A stretch of DNA of 64,000 nt from Clostridium transplantifaecale (GCF_900626075.1 NZ_UYZY01000003.1:186001-250000); one strand, 5' to 3'; positions 54,281 to 63,708 are shown, counted from the first letter of the stretch. The notes: generated by a model not told the origin, from the sequence alone. Translations and numbers: made by a program.

Positions 54281-57200
54281 ATGAAGAGAAGATGGAGAAA
54301 ATGGAGAAAAGGAATGGCCGCCATACTGTCGGCGGCGCTGGTGAGCGGCAGCATAGGACCGGGCATGGGGATTACTGCGGGAGCGGCTGTCCCGGGCCGG
54401 ATGATCGAGGCGTTTGAAGAGCTTTCAGAGGAGACTTTATTTCAGGCGGTTCCATTGGGGACTAAAAAGAGGGAGCTGAAGCTGCCAAACTACCTGAACG
54501 CCAAATTGGAGGCAGAGGAGGGCAGCGGCGAGGACGGATGGGATGGAGAAGACGGCGGGAACGCCGCGACGCCCTCCCAGGCGGCCGCGACCGGTTCGGA
54601 GGCGGACAAAGCGGGGACATGGAGAAAAGTAAAAGTAACCTGGGTTCTGGATGAAGATTTCAGCGAACAGGAGACCTATGACGGTCAGGTTCCCGGCATC
54701 TATGTCTTTGAAGCGGAACTCGCAAGCGACCGATACGAACTGAGCGGGGCGGAGCTTCCGGCCATCGAGGTGGAGGTTTTAGTGGAAGCCGAAGAAGATG
54801 GGCAGGAGGCCACACCCTCCGATGCGCCGGAGGGGATTCCGGAAGAGATACTGGTCACGGACTGGACGTATCTGGACGACGGCAATCTGTCCGACGACGG
54901 CAGCCTGACTTTATATGAGAGCACCTATGGCTTTGACGAGGTGGTTTCCCTGCTCCCGGGGCGGATTCAGGCCGTGGTGGAGGAGGACGGAACTACGAAA
55001 ACACTTTTGCTGACCTGGGACTCCCCGGATTACCGGGCGGAGCAGGAAGAACGGGAAGAAGCAGGAGAGCGGGAAGAAGCGGAAGAACGGGAAGAATCAG
55101 GAGCGCAGGCAGAATCAGAAGAACAGACGGCCGGCTCCTACCGGTTCAGATGGGAGCTGCCGGAGGGGTATGTCCTGTCGGAGGATGCGAAGGAACCGGA
55201 GCTTACGGTAATCTCTGACACCGGAGAACTGTCCTTAGAGCAGCAGGCGCAGATTCTGGAGACGCAGATCGAACGGCAGCGGTATCTACGGAAAGGATCA
55301 GCACCGGCCAGCAGCTACCGGTTCCTCATCGGCAGCGAGGCGGTGCTCAGGGAGCTGGCGGAGAAGGTGAACGGCGGGGAGACCTGGGCGGACGGGGATA
55401 TTTCCTACGGGGAGAATACCTACGTGCTGACAGAGAATATACGGCTGACGGATGAGTGGATACCGGTGGGGACGGAGAGCCATCCCTTTGCCGGGACCTT
55501 TGACGGGGACGGGTTTGTGATTGGCGGCCTGACCATAGACGACCCGGACATGGAAGACTGCGGTCTGTTCGGGTATGTGAAGGGCGGGACCGTGGAGGAC
55601 CTCGGCTTGAAGGAGGTGGAGATACGGGGCGGAACCCGTGTGGGGGCAGTGGCGGGAACATTATATGAGGGAATCTTAAGACGCTGTTACAGCACGGGGA
55701 GTATTTCGGCGGAGTCGCTTGCCGGATATTCCGTGCCTGGTCAAATATTACTGACTGGTATCGCGGGAGGTCTGGCGGGCGTGGCGGACACCGGAAGCAT
55801 TGTGAAGGATTGCTATAGCAGCATAGAGCTGGAGGCACATACTGCAGGGGGAATCACGGGAATCCTGGCAGATTCTTCCATGGAGAATTGCTACAGTACC
55901 GGAAAGATCACCCTGAACACAGAGACAGAAGCCAAGTACGCCCTCATGGGAGGCATGGCCGGATTCCTGAGCTATGGGAGGAAACCTGCAAAGCTCTCAA
56001 ATACCATTGCGCTGAATCCTTCACTTGACAGCATGGATAAGGGGTATCCAAAACGTATATATTGTAGGGGAATCAAAATAAATCAAGAGGGTCAGGAGGG
56101 CGCCAATCTAATCTTCCAAAACAATTACGCCTTTTCCGGCATGAAAATAAATATGTCTTCCATTCCCGGGTCTTCTCCGGACATCCATGACGGCGAGGAT
56201 TTCACCTATCATGCCGCAAACGGTATCTTTTCCACGCCTTGGGAAGACATCTTCAGCGACACCTCCGCCTGGGACATCAAGCCATACAGCCTCCCGGTTT
56301 TAAAGGACATCGGCGGGCAGTGCGGGGAGATCCCGTACTGGCTGGCTGAGGGGACGGAAGCGTACCTTTATATCGGCAGCGAGGAGGAGCTGGCGGCATT
56401 CCGGGATCGGGTGAACGGTACGGACGGGTCACCGGCAGATGCTTTTACGGGAAAGACCGTGCGGCTGACGGCGGATATCCGGCTGACAAAGGAGTGGGAG
56501 CCGATAGGGGTTTATCTGGGTGCCAACGATCCGGACAACTGCCCGTTTAAAGGCATCTTGGACGGTGATGGGCATATTATCAGCGGAGTGTCGATAACCC
56601 AGAATACCGAGAATGAGTCAATTTCCGGTCTGTTTGGCTATGTGGCTGGCGGGACAATCGAGAATCTGGGTGTAAAAGATGCGGATATCCACGGAAAGTA
56701 CTGCGGAGCAGTAGTTGGTTTCCTGGACGGTGGAGAGATTCGTGCCTGTTACAGTACAGGGAAAGTGAATTCGGGAGTTATCGCAGGCGGCATTGTAGGA
56801 GCGGCAGAGGCCAACGGTGATGATGACTGTACCGTAAAAGATTGTTATAGTTTGGCAGATGTGAGTGCGAATGAGCCCGATGGTTTTGCTGGCGGTATAG
56901 TGGGCCGCTCAGTTATTGACAATACAACCATTAGCAACATCATGCGGTGTTATAGCACAGGAAGTGCATCAGGTTCATCTATAAAATGCGGCGGACTGGC
57001 AGGTATGGTACAGGGATCTATATCCTTAACCAACAGTGCGGCATTAAACAAATCCCTTTCCCAACGCGATGGAGGACGCGTTTATGGAGCCGCCACGCGA
57101 AGTAGTGGCAGCCATCCTGTCACCAAAAATAATTATGCCTTCTACGGAATGGAACTGGATGGGGGCACTGTTCCTGCAGGGACCGGCACCACTACCAATA

Positions 57201-59329
57201 AGCACGGAGCCGATCTCACATACAATCCGAGTACCCAGGAATTCAACGTATCATGGAAACACATCTTCGTCGATACCGGGGCGTGGGATATCACCCCCGG
57301 AAAGCTCCCGACCTTAAAGGGGCTGCGGGGACAGGACGGAACGATCCCGCAGTATATATGGACCAGGGAGGAACCCGAAGTTCTGGAGATCGGCAGTGAG
57401 GCGGAGCTGGCGGCGTTCCGGGATAAGGTCAACGGAGGAGACGATTTTGCGGGAAGAACCGTGAAGCTGACAAAAGATATCCGGCTGACCGGGGAGTGGA
57501 CGCCGATTGGGGTTTATGCAGGTGATGCCCAACCGAAGGATAACCGTCCGTTTAAAGGTACCTTTGAGGGAAATGGGTATGTCATCAGCGGTATGCGCTT
57601 CCAGAGCGGTATGTCTTATCAGGAGCTGGAAGACGCCAATGCCGGCGATGTCGGATTGTTCGACCTGCTGGAAGGAACCGTCCGAAATCTGGGACTGAGG
57701 GATGTGGATGTTGTCGCTTATAATATTGCCGGAGGGATAGCAGCCCACATGGAGAACGCCGCAATTCAAAACTGCTTTGTGGAAGGAACGGTAATGGGCT
57801 ACGTGGCGGCAGGTGGAATTGCAGGAATAATGTCGGATTCAACCATCAAAAACAGTTACTTTCGGGGCGTCGTGACATGGACAGAGCCTAACGCCGGGGT
57901 TTACGGAATCACAGGAGGAATCGCGGGATTCTTGAGCAGCGGCAAGAATGAACTGAGCCATTGTTATAGCGCAGGAAGTCTTGGAAAGCGCGGAGATCCG
58001 GGAATTGCTGGTGGACTGGTGGGTGCTGTGGATGACGCAAATGGGGGAGACCCTGCCGGAACCGTGCGGCGGAATGCGGCGTTGAATCATTCTCTGGAAG
58101 GAACAGATCGTGCCGTAATCGGGCGGATTTATTCTAGATCCGGCACAGGGTCAAGAGTAACATTTGCGGAGAACTACGCCTACAAGGGCATGAAGGCCGG
58201 AGGCAGTACGGCGGCGGGGGATGACGGTACCGGATTAAACGGGATGGACGGCACTGCGGCGGAGCTGGTCATGAACCGCTCGCTGTTCCCGGAATCGGAC
58301 TGGACCCTCATGGAGGGCTGCTTCCCGGTGCTGAGCGTATTTGCCGGGGAGGAGCCGGTTCCCTTTGCCGGATGGCTGGAGGAGCAGGCGGAGGAACGGT
58401 TCGGGATGGAGCTGGAAGCGCCTCTGTCCTTTACCTTCCCGGCAGCGGAAGTGGGATATGAAACCCCGGCGGGAAAGACGGTTGCGGTGAAGAATACCGG
58501 GACGGCAGCCACCGGAGATTTGGCGGTAACGCTGACGGAGCAGAAAAAGGACGGCGTGGGGAAAGGACAGGGAGAAGCGGATTATTTTATCCTCCCGAAA
58601 GCGGCTGTGGACAGCATCGCGGCGGGAGAAGCCGGAGAATTTGTGATTGCGCCTGCGAAAGGATTGCCGGCCGGGAGTTACACGGCGGCGGTGAAGGTTG
58701 CAGGGAACTTCGGCCTGTCGGGGACTTATGATGTGAGTTTTACGGTAAACCCGGCTTCCCGCCCCGGCCGTTCGGACGGCGGTTCCGACAGGACTCCGGA
58801 GAAGCCGCCTTATACGATTCTGATCGGGGATGTCCCGTCCTCCGTCGGTACGGGCACATGGGAGCGGCAGCCGGACGGAGGCTGGAAGTTTTACCGGGTG
58901 CAGGAAAATGCAGCCGGCAGCGGCCCCGGCCTGGCATCCGGCGGCACCGTCCGCCCGGCCGTAAAGGAATGGCTGTGGATAGACGGCTTCTGGTATTTAT
59001 TTGATGAAAATGGAAGGATGGTGTCCGGCTGGGCAAGCGTGAACGGCGTATGGTATTATCTGAGTACGGCAGGCCACTCCGCGGCAAACCCGCCCTACAA
59101 GGAGGGAGCGATGGTTACAGGCTGGGTCCGCGAACAGGATTCCTCCCTGTGGTACTGGATGGATGAAAACGGGGCCATGGCCACCGGGTGGCGGGAGATT
59201 GACGGAAAACGGTATTATTTTAACCCGGGGCCGGAAGGAACCGCAGGTGCTCTCCGAACAGATGAACAGGAATCCGGGAGTGTAATTTCCAACGGGAGAG
59301 CCGATGATATTTTCCTCTGGCATCCGTAA
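54281..59329 (+). CDS. Giant secreted surface protein with GLUG repeats and cell-wall-binding repeats (paralogue 2)
   Basis: This 1682-residue protein is ~85-90% identical by eye to paralogue 1 over its first ~250 residues and then diverges. It has a signal peptide, two Ig-like regions, an E/R-rich linker and three blocks of GLUG units (343-1340), each introduced by an IGSEAELAAFRDxVNG-like segment. A CARDB-like domain (about 1380-1490) and aromatic wall-binding repeats (GFWYLFDENGRMVSGWASV and ATGWREIDGKRYYF) follow. The last ~19 residues have no match in paralogue 1 and run into a VOC gene remnant out of frame, so the original end was probably replaced. A GGAGGG site precedes the ATG. Confidence 0.88.
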   Translation: MKRRWRKWRKGMAAILSAALVSGSIGPGMGITAGAAVPGRMIEAFEELSEETLFQAVPLGTKKRELKLPNYLNAKLEAEEGSGEDGWDGEDGGNAATPSQAAATGSEADKAGTWRKVKVTWVLDEDFSEQETYDGQVPGIYVFEAELASDRYELSGAELPAIEVEVLVEAEEDGQEATPSDAPEGIPEEILVTDWTYLDDGNLSDDGSLTLYESTYGFDEVVSLLPGRIQAVVEEDGTTKTLLLTWDSPDYRAEQEEREEAGEREEAEEREESGAQAESEEQTAGSYRFRWELPEGYVLSEDAKEPELTVISDTGELSLEQQAQILETQIERQRYLRKGSAPASSYRFLIGSEAVLRELAEKVNGGETWADGDISYGENTYVLTENIRLTDEWIPVGTESHPFAGTFDGDGFVIGGLTIDDPDMEDCGLFGYVKGGTVEDLGLKEVEIRGGTRVGAVAGTLYEGILRRCYSTGSISAESLAGYSVPGQILLTGIAGGLAGVADTGSIVKDCYSSIELEAHTAGGITGILADSSMENCYSTGKITLNTETEAKYALMGGMAGFLSYGRKPAKLSNTIALNPSLDSMDKGYPKRIYCRGIKINQEGQEGANLIFQNNYAFSGMKINMSSIPGSSPDIHDGEDFTYHAANGIFSTPWEDIFSDTSAWDIKPYSLPVLKDIGGQCGEIPYWLAEGTEAYLYIGSEEELAAFRDRVNGTDGSPADAFTGKTVRLTADIRLTKEWEPIGVYLGANDPDNCPFKGILDGDGHIISGVSITQNTENESISGLFGYVAGGTIENLGVKDADIHGKYCGAVVGFLDGGEIRACYSTGKVNSGVIAGGIVGAAEANGDDDCTVKDCYSLADVSANEPDGFAGGIVGRSVIDNTTISNIMRCYSTGSASGSSIKCGGLAGMVQGSISLTNSAALNKSLSQRDGGRVYGAATRSSGSHPVTKNNYAFYGMELDGGTVPAGTGTTTNKHGADLTYNPSTQEFNVSWKHIFVDTGAWDITPGKLPTLKGLRGQDGTIPQYIWTREEPEVLEIGSEAELAAFRDKVNGGDDFAGRTVKLTKDIRLTGEWTPIGVYAGDAQPKDNRPFKGTFEGNGYVISGMRFQSGMSYQELEDANAGDVGLFDLLEGTVRNLGLRDVDVVAYNIAGGIAAHMENAAIQNCFVEGTVMGYVAAGGIAGIMSDSTIKNSYFRGVVTWTEPNAGVYGITGGIAGFLSSGKNELSHCYSAGSLGKRGDPGIAGGLVGAVDDANGGDPAGTVRRNAALNHSLEGTDRAVIGRIYSRSGTGSRVTFAENYAYKGMKAGGSTAAGDDGTGLNGMDGTAAELVMNRSLFPESDWTLMEGCFPVLSVFAGEEPVPFAGWLEEQAEERFGMELEAPLSFTFPAAEVGYETPAGKTVAVKNTGTAATGDLAVTLTEQKKDGVGKGQGEADYFILPKAAVDSIAAGEAGEFVIAPAKGLPAGSYTAAVKVAGNFGLSGTYDVSFTVNPASRPGRSDGGSDRTPEKPPYTILIGDVPSSVGTGTWERQPDGGWKFYRVQENAAGSGPGLASGGTVRPAVKEWLWIDGFWYLFDENGRMVSGWASVNGVWYYLSTAGHSAANPPYKEGAMVTGWVREQDSSLWYWMDENGAMATGWREIDGKRYYFNPGPEGTAGALRTDEQESGSVISNGRADDIFLWHP

Positions 59330-59390
59330 TTTCTATGTTGCGTATCCAGAGGGCAACTTACTTGAAATAGTCAGCAAGAACGAAACGTAA
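59313..59390 (+). pseudogene. C-terminal tail of a VOC/glyoxalase-family protein (copy 2)
   Basis: The frame SGIRNFYVAYPEGNLLEIVS ends in a TAA and matches the tail at 43698-43814. It overlaps, in another frame, the last codons of the surface-protein gene. Two copies of the same tail 15 kb apart, each at the edge of a block, suggest a duplication or a recombination site. Confidence 0.75.
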
Positions 59391-59408
59391 ATCGGTAAGG
59401 GATATGAA

Positions 59409-59451
59409 CCAGGCGGGCATCCTACAAAATTAAATGCAGGAGCCCGCCTGG
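59409..59451. terminator. Strong hairpin between convergent genes
   Basis: CCAGGCGGGC pairs perfectly with GCCCGCCTGG around a 23-base loop. No T-run follows on either strand, so the terminator role is inferred from position between the surface-protein gene and the LysR gene. Confidence 0.5.
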
Positions 59452-59469
59452 AATTATGTCCAATATGAA

Positions 59470-60378
59470 TTAAATTCTTGTTTCCAAATCCCCAAAATTC
59501 TCTTGGAGCTTTTCTAAAAACAATTCTGCCGCAGAGGAAAACACCTGATATTTTTTCCAAATAATATTTAAACCCGAATCCAGTTTCGGCTCTAACGGAA
59601 TAAAGCAGAGACTGCTGTGTTCCGTCGTATTTGCCAGTTTATCGATCGTTATCGCATATCCAATCCCTGCGTCAACCATGATAGACGCATTGTAAACAAG
59701 ATTAAAGGTAGTCACTATATCCAGTCTGTCAAAATCTTCCCCAAACCATTCGGCAAACTCATTTTTCGACTGCCCCTGCAAAATAGCCTGCCGGGAGCAG
59801 ATTAAAGGAACGTCCAGCAAATCCTCTTTTCGGATCGTTTCTTTACCGGCCAGAGGGCTGTCCCTTCTCATAACGACCCCCCATGTATCTCGGGCTGGAA
59901 TATTGATGTAGTCATACTTTGATATGTCTGCCGGCTGAATCAGAATGCCGAAATCCAACAGGCCCTTATCCAGACGCTCTGTTACATCTTCTGAATTTCC
60001 ACTGTACAGGTGGTAATGAATCCCGGGATGGCTGTCCCGTAAACTCTTTGCAATCTGCGCCACCAGTCTAATTGCATCCGTTTCCCCGCCTCCAATATAA
60101 ATATCCCCGCTTACGATATCTTCCATTGAATTGAATTCTGCTTCGGTCTTATCTACCATAGAAATAATCTCTTCCGCCCGTTTGCGAAGAATCATTCCCT
60201 CGGCAGTTAAAGTCATGTTATGGCTGCCACGAGTGAATAACTTTTGCCCTAATTCTTCCTCCAAGTCTTTTATTTGTCTGGAAAGAGTGGGTTGTGTCAC
60301 ATGGAGAACGTTTGCCGCGTTTGTGATGCTGCCTTCTCTGGCGATCGCTAAAAAATAGCGCAAAACTCTGATTTCCAT
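59470..60378 (-). CDS. LysR-family transcriptional regulator
   Basis: The ATG follows AAGGAGG and gives 302 residues. The LysR HTH reads SITNAANVLHVTQPTLSRQI with EEELGQKLFTRGS after it, and a normal effector domain follows. It is divergent from an aldo/keto reductase remnant, its probable former target. It resembles the LysR gene at 40085 in the same subfamily. Confidence 0.94.
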   Translation of the reverse strand: MEIRVLRYFLAIAREGSITNAANVLHVTQPTLSRQIKDLEEELGQKLFTRGSHNMTLTAEGMILRKRAEEIISMVDKTEAEFNSMEDIVSGDIYIGGGETDAIRLVAQIAKSLRDSHPGIHYHLYSGNSEDVTERLDKGLLDFGILIQPADISKYDYINIPARDTWGVVMRRDSPLAGKETIRKEDLLDVPLICSRQAILQGQSKNEFAEWFGEDFDRLDIVTTFNLVYNASIMVDAGIGYAITIDKLANTTEHSSLCFIPLEPKLDSGLNIIWKKYQVFSSAAELFLEKLQENFGDLETRI

Positions 60379-60434
60379 AAGAACCTCCTTGTTGTCTGTA
60401 ACTATCTGCCACGATTATACAATTTCGCGATATG

Positions 60435-60714
60435 CCTGTAAAGCAAATCATTGATTTTGTTTTAGGAATTTGCTATTCAATTACCCACGTGTTTTATCAG
60501 CAGAGTGAGCTGCAAAAGGTATTGTCAGGGTATGGGACACATATGGAGGCGTGGAGCCCTTTTGCCGCCGGAAAAAACCACTTTTTTGAGAATCCGGTGC
60601 TGCAAGCGGCCGGAAGAAAATATGGATATCTTTGATTTTTGGCTGTCTGAACAAGAGTTAAAGCAAATTCGGGGGCTTGATAAGAGAAAATCCTTGTTTG
60701 GCTGGTACTCATAG
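60435..60714 (+). pseudogene. Aldo/keto reductase remnant with internal deletion
   Basis: The first part reads FYQQSELQKVLSGYGTHMEA then SPFAAGKNHFF, the central part of an aldo/keto reductase. At GRKYG the frame meets a stop, and the shifted frame continues as DIFDFWLSEQELKQIRGLDK, the enzyme's C-terminus. About 40-45 residues between them are missing, and the N-terminal half with the active site is also gone. Confidence 0.82.
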
Positions 60715-60720
60715 TAGAAG

Positions 60721-60764
60721 GTTCACCTCCAAAACCAATGTACGGTCCGGGGGTGGAGGTGAAC
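60721..60764. terminator. Inverted repeat after the reductase remnant
   Basis: GTTCACCTCCA and TGGAGGTGAAC are perfectly complementary around 22 bases. It lies between the remnant and the convergent kinase gene. There is no T-run, so termination is only possible. Confidence 0.45.
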
Positions 60765-60825
60765 ACTCTATCTGTTCGTACTAAACATAAAAAAATTCGG
60801 GTAGCGTTGGGAAGTGCATGAAAAA

Positions 60826-62334
60826 TTATAATCTTTTTAAACATAAAGTAAAAACAGCGCCGCCCGATGCAGTATTTGCAGCGCTTAAACTCCCTCCCAT
60901 TTTTTGTGCGGCTGAACGCGCAATCGCCAGTCCGATTCCGAAGTTACCGCCTTTCCCTTTGTAACATCGCTCAAAAATGTGAGGTAAATCCGTTTCTGAT
61001 ATGCCTTCCCCATCATCTGCTACCGAAATACAAAGCAGTTTTTGCTCGGATGTTACTGAGACAGTGACTGTTGTTTTCGCATAACGAATGGCGTTCGTCA
61101 ATAGATTTTCAAGCACCTTACAGATTAATTCCTCATCGCCGCAGACACGGAGAGTCTCATCAAAGGATATCAGGGATACCGCGATTCCATGCTTTAAAGC
61201 AAGTCCATTCATCCGATCCAAACATTCTTCTATTGTGTCAATGATTAAAACCGAATTAAGGGTTGTGGAATTTGGCCCGCTTTCCATTCGCGAGAGAGTC
61301 AGCAGACTGTTCACCAACCTGGTGAGCCGCCCGCTTTCCGTTAGGATTGTGTGTGCGGCATCTTTTGGTGAGCTGAACCGTTCCTGCTCGATCCCCTGCG
61401 CATAACCGCTGATGGACATAAGCGGATTACGCAGCTCATGGGAAACATTTTGGAAAAAGTCACGTTGGACTTCGTCAGAATGACGAAGCTGACCGGACAT
61501 TTGATTCATTGCAAGCCGTAAATCTTCTAATTCTTTTAGCTGAAAGGATGACTCAATCTCAGAAAAGCTGCCGCTGCCAATCTGGTCGGCTTCACGGCAG
61601 AGTTTATGCAGGGGATGCGTAATACTGCGAATTGCAAGCCATAAAACCACAAATATGAGCAGGACAAAAACCGATGAGATGATAAGCACTAAGATACTGG
61701 CATCCCGAACCCAGGAACCGATTTCAGAAACTGCACTGTAGGCAACCACATACTTTACCTGTGTGAACTCCATCGGCGCTTCATAAATATTGATTAGATA
61801 AGACTGTCCATCGCTGCTTTCCAGTTCCGTGACATTGGCTGCAACCGTATTTTCAGCTCCCTGAATGTATTTTATAAAATCCAATGCAAGTGGTGTAAGC
61901 GCCTCCCGTTCCTGTTCATCGCGGGGATAAATAACATGCATACGTGATTCGAAAATTATAAGTTTAGCATTGCCGTTGGGGGTTCGCATTAACGAGTTAA
62001 TTTGGAACAGAAAGTTTCTTACAGATTCTGACAGATTGGCAATCGTGCCATCTGTTTTAGGTCTTGAGATATCCGGGGAACGTGTTCCCGGCCGGACTGA
62101 ACCAGGTCTGGTGACATGGGGTGTTTTAACGTCGTCAGTATCAGAATCATTGCTAAAACTGTTTTGCATCAGAGGCAGAATATTCTGCTGCAGCAGTTCC
62201 AAGTCATGAACCGCTTCCGCATACGCATATTTTTCGGCAGCATGCCGGAAAATCAGGCAAGAAAGCGGCGGCAGCAACAGCAGTACAATCATTGTTGGCA
62301 ACAGGATATGGCAAAAGATAGTTTGCTTTTTCAC
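60826..62334 (-). CDS. Sensor histidine kinase (HAMP, HisKA, HATPase)
   Basis: The GTG at 62334 follows GAGGAGG and overlaps the regulator stop by four bases (GTGA), giving 502 residues. Two transmembrane helices (about 8-28 and 205-230) enclose a ~175-residue sensor. A HAMP-like linker follows, then NVSHELRNPLMSISGYAQGI with the histidine near residue 299. The ATPase domain shows LENLLTNAIRYAK, DDGEGIS and FGIGLAIARSAAQ. It should phosphorylate the coupled OmpR-type regulator. Confidence 0.94.
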   Translation of the reverse strand: MKKQTIFCHILLPTMIVLLLLPPLSCLIFRHAAEKYAYAEAVHDLELLQQNILPLMQNSFSNDSDTDDVKTPHVTRPGSVRPGTRSPDISRPKTDGTIANLSESVRNFLFQINSLMRTPNGNAKLIIFESRMHVIYPRDEQEREALTPLALDFIKYIQGAENTVAANVTELESSDGQSYLINIYEAPMEFTQVKYVVAYSAVSEIGSWVRDASILVLIISSVFVLLIFVVLWLAIRSITHPLHKLCREADQIGSGSFSEIESSFQLKELEDLRLAMNQMSGQLRHSDEVQRDFFQNVSHELRNPLMSISGYAQGIEQERFSSPKDAAHTILTESGRLTRLVNSLLTLSRMESGPNSTTLNSVLIIDTIEECLDRMNGLALKHGIAVSLISFDETLRVCGDEELICKVLENLLTNAIRYAKTTVTVSVTSEQKLLCISVADDGEGISETDLPHIFERCYKGKGGNFGIGLAIARSAAQKMGGSLSAANTASGGAVFTLCLKRL

Positions 62335-63035
62335 ATCACATCCTCCTCTAATGCAAGCCGGAATCCAAAACCCCAAACCGTTTCAATACGAATATTACTC
62401 TGTCTCGCCCGTAGCTTGCGTCTGAGCCGTTTAACCAAATCGTCCGCAGCACGGGTGTCGGACTGCCAGTCCATCTTCCACAATGTCTGTAAAAGTTCAT
62501 CACGGCTGACCGCCCGCTCCTGATGCATAATCATATACGAGAGAAAATCGAATTCCGTAGGCGTCAGGGTCAGCGGTTCATGGTTCAGTACCGCTGTGTG
62601 CAGATTGGGAGAAAGTGTCAACGTGCCAAAGGCAAGCTCGCATGGAACGATTCCATCTTTCAATGCCTTTTGGCTCCGCCGCAGAAGGGCCCGGACTCTG
62701 GCAACCAGTTCCTGCGGGAGGAACGGCTTAATCAGGTAATCATCGCTTCCGAGCGTGAGGCCGGTCACCCGGTCAAAAGGACTGTCTTTGGCTGAAACAA
62801 TGATAATAGGCAGATCGGAGTTTTCCTGGCGCAGTTGTGAACAAATGCTTAAGCCATCCGTACCGGGCATCATAATATCCAGCATCACTAAATCCGGCAG
62901 TGAGTGTTTGCATGCTGACAATAAGGCATCTCCGTCCGAAAAAGTCTGAACCGAAAAACCTTCTTGTGAAAGAAAAAGAGCAATCAGGTCACGGATATTT
63001 TTTTCGTCATCTGCGAGATATATGGATTGAGGCAT
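62331..63035 (-). CDS. OmpR-family response regulator
   Basis: The 234-residue protein has a receiver domain with ADDEKN, the phospho-acceptor in VMLDIMMPGTDG, IVSAK and YLIKPF. A winged-helix DNA-binding domain has LTPTEFDFLSYMIMHQ and RVSRDEL-type sequence. GGAGG precedes the ATG. It is read divergently from the tetrapeptide-repeat gene, and an 11-bp-phased repeat in the shared promoter is its likely binding site. Confidence 0.95.
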   Translation of the reverse strand: MPQSIYLADDEKNIRDLIALFLSQEGFSVQTFSDGDALLSACKHSLPDLVMLDIMMPGTDGLSICSQLRQENSDLPIIIVSAKDSPFDRVTGLTLGSDDYLIKPFLPQELVARVRALLRRSQKALKDGIVPCELAFGTLTLSPNLHTAVLNHEPLTLTPTEFDFLSYMIMHQERAVSRDELLQTLWKMDWQSDTRAADDLVKRLRRKLRARQSNIRIETVWGFGFRLALEEDVM

Positions 63036-63074
63036 AACACACCTCCTTCATTCTTTAGAGTTTTGTATATGATT

Positions 63075-63103
63075 ATGATAGCATTTTGCGTACCGAAGGT
63101 AAA
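63075..63103 (-). promoter_or_regulatory. Promoter of the two-component operon
   Basis: On the minus strand TTTACC and TATCAT are separated by 17 bp, 40 bp before the regulator start. Confidence 0.6.
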
Positions 63104-63107
63104 GAGC

Positions 63108-63126
63108 TGCCGCAGGATTGCCGCAG
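63108..63126. promoter_or_regulatory. 11-bp-phased direct repeat, probable response-regulator site
   Basis: TGCCGCAG occurs twice with exactly 11 bp from start to start. OmpR-family dimers bind head-to-tail repeats of this spacing. It is next to the -35 of the two-component operon on one side and ~33 bp above the -10 of the repeat-protein gene on the other. Confidence 0.68.
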
Positions 63127-63158
63127 TTTCACCCTCGTATCGCACGGACGGTTTCTAT

Positions 63159-63164
63159 TATAAT
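63159..63164 (+). promoter_or_regulatory. -10 of the tetrapeptide-repeat gene
   Basis: A perfect TATAAT is present but no -35 lies 16-18 bp upstream, as is common for activated promoters. The direct repeat at 63108-63126 sits where an activator would bind. Confidence 0.6.
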
Positions 63165-63216
63165 ACGCTCATAGAACAGCCAGGCGTTCTAAAATAAAAT
63201 ATAAGGAGACTTTACT

Positions 63217-63627
63217 ATGAAGATGATTAAGAAAGTGAGTTCTTTAGCAATCGCGGCAGTTATGTGTGCCACAATGGCTCCGACAGCCTTTGCGGCAACC
63301 GCTGACGGAGCATACGAAGAAACCGCCATTGTGCTGGAAGAAGGATTGAAAAACGGGTATGTCAATGGTGTAGTGGGCGGAATGAAGAATGGGTATGTCA
63401 ATGGCGCAGCGGAGGGAATGAAAGACGGCCTTAAGGACGGCCTTAGAAACGGCCTGTCAAAAGGGCTTGTTAATGGCGCAGCCAATGGAATGGCAGGCGG
63501 AATGAAGAATGGGTATGTTAACGGTGCAGCAGATGGCATGAAAGGCGGTCTCAAGGACGGACTCAAAGGCGGTTTGCTTAACAACCTCGTAAACGGAGAT
63601 ATTAATGGCGTGGTAAATAATGAGTAA
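63217..63627 (+). CDS. Small secreted protein built of xG tetrapeptide repeats
   Basis: The 136-residue protein starts with a signal peptide (MKMIKKVSSLAIAAVMCATM, cleavage after AFA). A short acidic segment ETAIVLEEGL follows. From about residue 46 to the end it is a near-unbroken chain of ~22 four-residue units of the form x-G-hydrophobic-x, such as NGYV, NGVV, GGMK, NGAA, DGLK and KGLV. Longer units repeat too (GGMKNGYVNGAA occurs twice). No known family was recognised. A glycine every fourth residue could give a helix with a flat glycine face suited to membrane insertion or self-assembly. It is divergent from a two-component system and has a likely regulator site, so it may be its main target. 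The ribosome site is AAGGAGA. Confidence 0.85.
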   Translation: MKMIKKVSSLAIAAVMCATMAPTAFAATADGAYEETAIVLEEGLKNGYVNGVVGGMKNGYVNGAAEGMKDGLKDGLRNGLSKGLVNGAANGMAGGMKNGYVNGAADGMKGGLKDGLKGGLLNNLVNGDINGVVNNE

Positions 63628-63674
63628 TTGTATGATACGAGAACGGAAAATTCATCAATCAAATTTAGAGAGGG

Positions 63675-63708
63675 AAGTGGGACAGAATTAAATCTGTCCC
63701 GCTTTTAC
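63675..63708 (+). terminator. Terminator of the tetrapeptide-repeat gene
   Basis: AAGTGGGACAGA pairs with TCTGTCCCGCTT (one G-U pair) around six bases, followed by a T-rich run. Confidence 0.9.

Noticed and set aside
63189-63662. 157-codon minus-strand frame opposite the tetrapeptide-repeat gene
   Set aside because: It mirrors the repeats of the plus-strand gene, which has a signal peptide, ribosome site, promoter and terminator.
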